This document shows positions 62,438 to 64,000 of a stretch of 64,000 nucleotides of DNA, piece after piece. Under the pieces are notes generated by a model. It had not been told where the DNA came from, did no database searches, and saw only the letters and a list, made by a program, of their open reading frames with translations. Source of the stretch: Acidobacteriota bacterium (lineage in GTDB: Bacteria; Acidobacteriota; Vicinamibacteria; Vicinamibacterales; UBA823). Every line of letters starts with the position of its first letter. Position 1 is the first letter of the stretch. The DNA lies in NCBI GenBank assembly GCA_002730525.1, contig PCAK01000005.1:65280-129279 (forward strand), in the 5' to 3' direction. Made by a program: the position numbers and the translations under genes.

Positions 62438-63543
62438 ATGGCTCGCACCATGCTGATGCCTCAAATCGCTCTCGTGGTCACGGCCCTGCTGGCCTGGCCG
62501 GCCGCCGGATCGGCGCAGCCCCAGGCGCGAGAGCGCCTCGAAACGCTCTCGCGCTAGGCTGATGAGCGGATCGAGGCTTGCAGGAAGAGGCCGACGCGCT
62601 GGCGGTCCAGGAACGGACGCTGCTGGATGACCTGCGCGGGCTGGAACGCGAACGCCGGCAGAAGATCCAGGAGCTCGAGTTGATTCAGGCCGACGTCGAA
62701 ACCGAGCTTACCGCCCTCGAGCAGACGGCCGGTGAGCAGGAGCCCGCGGTCGAGGCCCGACTCACCGAGCTGTACAAGCTGGGTCGGCCGGGCTACCTCC
62801 GCTTGCTGCTCGGCCTGGACGACTTCACCTCCGTCATGCGCGCGTATCAGACGGTCGCCATGCTGGCCGAGCGCGACCGCCAGACCATCGCAGCTCATCG
62901 CGCGACGCTGGCCGCGATGCGCGAGTCCAGAGAAACGATCGGCGCCCGTCGCGACGGGATGCTGGCGCTGCAGGACGAGGCCCGGCGCAGCCGACGCGCG
63001 CTGGACCAGGCGGTCGCGGCGCAGTCGCAACTCATCGAATCGATCGACGCCAGGCGCGATCTGACCGCGCAGCTCACGGGCGAGTTGCAGATGGCGCGCG
63101 ACCGGCTGCGTACCTCTCTGGCAGTACTCGCCGAAGGCGGCACGACCGACGCGGAGGACGCGCCGCTGCCGCTCCGCCCATTCCAGGGGCAGCTGCGCTG
63201 GCCCGTCCCGAATGCCGGCGCCACGCCAGCCGGGAGCGACACCCAGCGAGGCATCGCGATCGAGGCCGGTGCCGGGCAGGCGGTCGCGGCCGTTCACGGC
63301 GGGCGCGTGGCCTTCACCGGCCCGTTTACGGGCTTCGGCAACCTCGTCATCGTCGACCACGGCGGCCAGGCCTACTCGCTCTACGGATACCTCTCGGCGA
63401 TCGACGTCGAGCGCGGGGCGGCGGTCACCGCGGGCCAGACGGTTGGGCGCGTGGGCCAATCGCCCTCCGGAGGGGAGACGGTCTACTTCGAGCTGCGGAT
63501 CGACGGTCAGTCGGTCGATCCACTAGAATGGCTGTCACGATGA
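62438..63543 (+). pseudogene. EnvC-like murein hydrolase activator, damaged near its 5' end
   Basis: ATG 62438 encodes a signal peptide (ALVVTALLAWPAAGSAQ) then QARERLETLSR and a TAG (62555). Past the TAG the same frame gives ADERIEA, then needs a -1 shift near 62577 to reach the second frame, which continues LQEEADALAVQERT without break to 63543. That part has the long coiled coil (about 80-200 of the whole) and a C-terminal LytM/M23 domain (RWPVPNAG, HGGRVAFTG, GNLVIVDHGG, YFELRIDG) lacking the zinc ligands, as in EnvC. So the gene carries a stop and a frameshift within 25 bp, or the sequence has errors here. TTG 62578 could restart translation but without a signal peptide. Confidence 0.75.
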
Positions 63544-64000
63544 AGTATCGGACGCGCCTGCTGGTACTGCTCCTGTCGGCACCGATCCTCGTGTTCGCGG
63601 TGCTCGGCGGCTACCTCGGCCGCACCTTCGCGCAGGAAGACTCGTATCGCCCGCTGCGCATCTTCGAGGACGTCGTCTCCCTCATCCTCAACAGCTACGT
63701 CGAGGATGTCGATGTCGATCGCGTCATGGCTGGCGCGATGCGGCGACTCTCGGGCGGCCTCGATGCCGATAGCGCCTACCTGACGCCCGGCGACGTCGCC
63801 GCGCTCGAGTCTGGCGACGCGCTGCCGGAAGGGCGTACGGGCGTGACGCTCACACGGCAGTTCTATCTCAGGGTGCTCTCGGCGCGGGACGGTTCGCCCG
63901 CCGCGGAGGCTGGGCTGCGGCCGGGCGACTACATCCGGGGCATCGACGGTGAATCGACCCGCAACATCTCGATCTTCGAGGGCACGCAGCGCCTGCGCGG
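63540..64000 (+). CDS. S41 family C-terminal processing protease (partial, cut by window end)
   Basis: The first 153 residues of a CtpA-like periplasmic protease. ATG 63540 overlaps the envC-like stop (ATGA). A signal or membrane anchor (LLVLLLSAPILVFAVLGGYL) is followed by the N-terminal helical region and the start of the PDZ domain (AAEAGLRPGDYIRGIDGE). The Ser-Lys catalytic part lies beyond the window. envC-ctpA order is common, which supports the identity of the preceding broken gene. Confidence 0.85.
   Translation, partial: MKYRTRLLVLLLSAPILVFAVLGGYLGRTFAQEDSYRPLRIFEDVVSLILNSYVEDVDVDRVMAGAMRRLSGGLDADSAYLTPGDVAALESGDALPEGRTGVTLTRQFYLRVLSARDGSPAAEAGLRPGDYIRGIDGESTRNISIFEGTQRLR

Overview
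The window is about two-thirds G+C and nearly gap-free, with genes packed on both strands in short operons. It reads as chromosome of a Gram-negative, LPS-bearing heterotroph. LpxB, several outer-membrane barrels, AlgH and EnvC/MltG-type wall enzymes show a diderm envelope. The density of secreted peptidases and amidohydrolases, together with high G+C, suggests Acidobacteriota, perhaps class Vicinamibacteria. That placement is inference; there is no rRNA here to test it.

Layout. (1) 1-13.4 kb: exported catabolic enzymes (gamma-glutamyltransferase, penicillin-acylase-type hydrolase, two S9 peptidases, Tat-exported Gfo/Idh/MocA oxidoreductase, esterase), a nitrilase, and an AhpD-like protein interrupted by an in-frame TGA that looks like selenocysteine. 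(2) 13.5-16.5 kb: TAXI-type TRAP transporter. (3) 16.5-26.6 kb: ettA; a zinc peptidase/ATP-grasp pair; an envelope operon of cytochrome c-barrel, cupredoxin-like protein and ferritin-VIT1 metal exporter; an ABC exporter; dinB. (4) 26.8-45.9 kb: M28 peptidase, algH, then a long minus-strand run lpxB, hypothetical, matrixin, barrel, S2P-CBS, acnA, queG, followed by an M16 peptidase pair, a zinc phospholipase/nuclease, nfo and an AMMECR1/MEMO pair. (5) 46-53 kb: PHP hydrolase, yggT, gatC-gatA, small membrane and omega-like proteins, a glycosyltransferase and dnaK with an AT-rich regulatory region. (6) 53-64 kb: ymdB-xseA-xseB-ispA-[large hairpin]-tlyA-nadK, mltG-ruvX, a phosphodiesterase, a broken envC-like gene and the start of a ctpA-like S41 protease.

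Themes. Peptide and amide scavenging dominates the exported proteins; a TRAP importer lies nearby. A recurring regulatory signature is a TANNNT -10 hexamer whose last base lies exactly 7 nt before an ATG or GTG (six cases, some divergent pairs). This implies widespread leaderless mRNAs and helps fix several starts. The most unusual items are the putative selenoprotein with a well-placed SECIS hairpin, the 158-nt hairpin between ispA and tlyA, the trans-envelope metal/redox operon, the doubly damaged envC-like gene, and dispersed hairpin repeats at gene ends. No tRNA, rRNA, CRISPR array, intact IS or prophage was seen. No gene-free stretch exceeds 300 bases.
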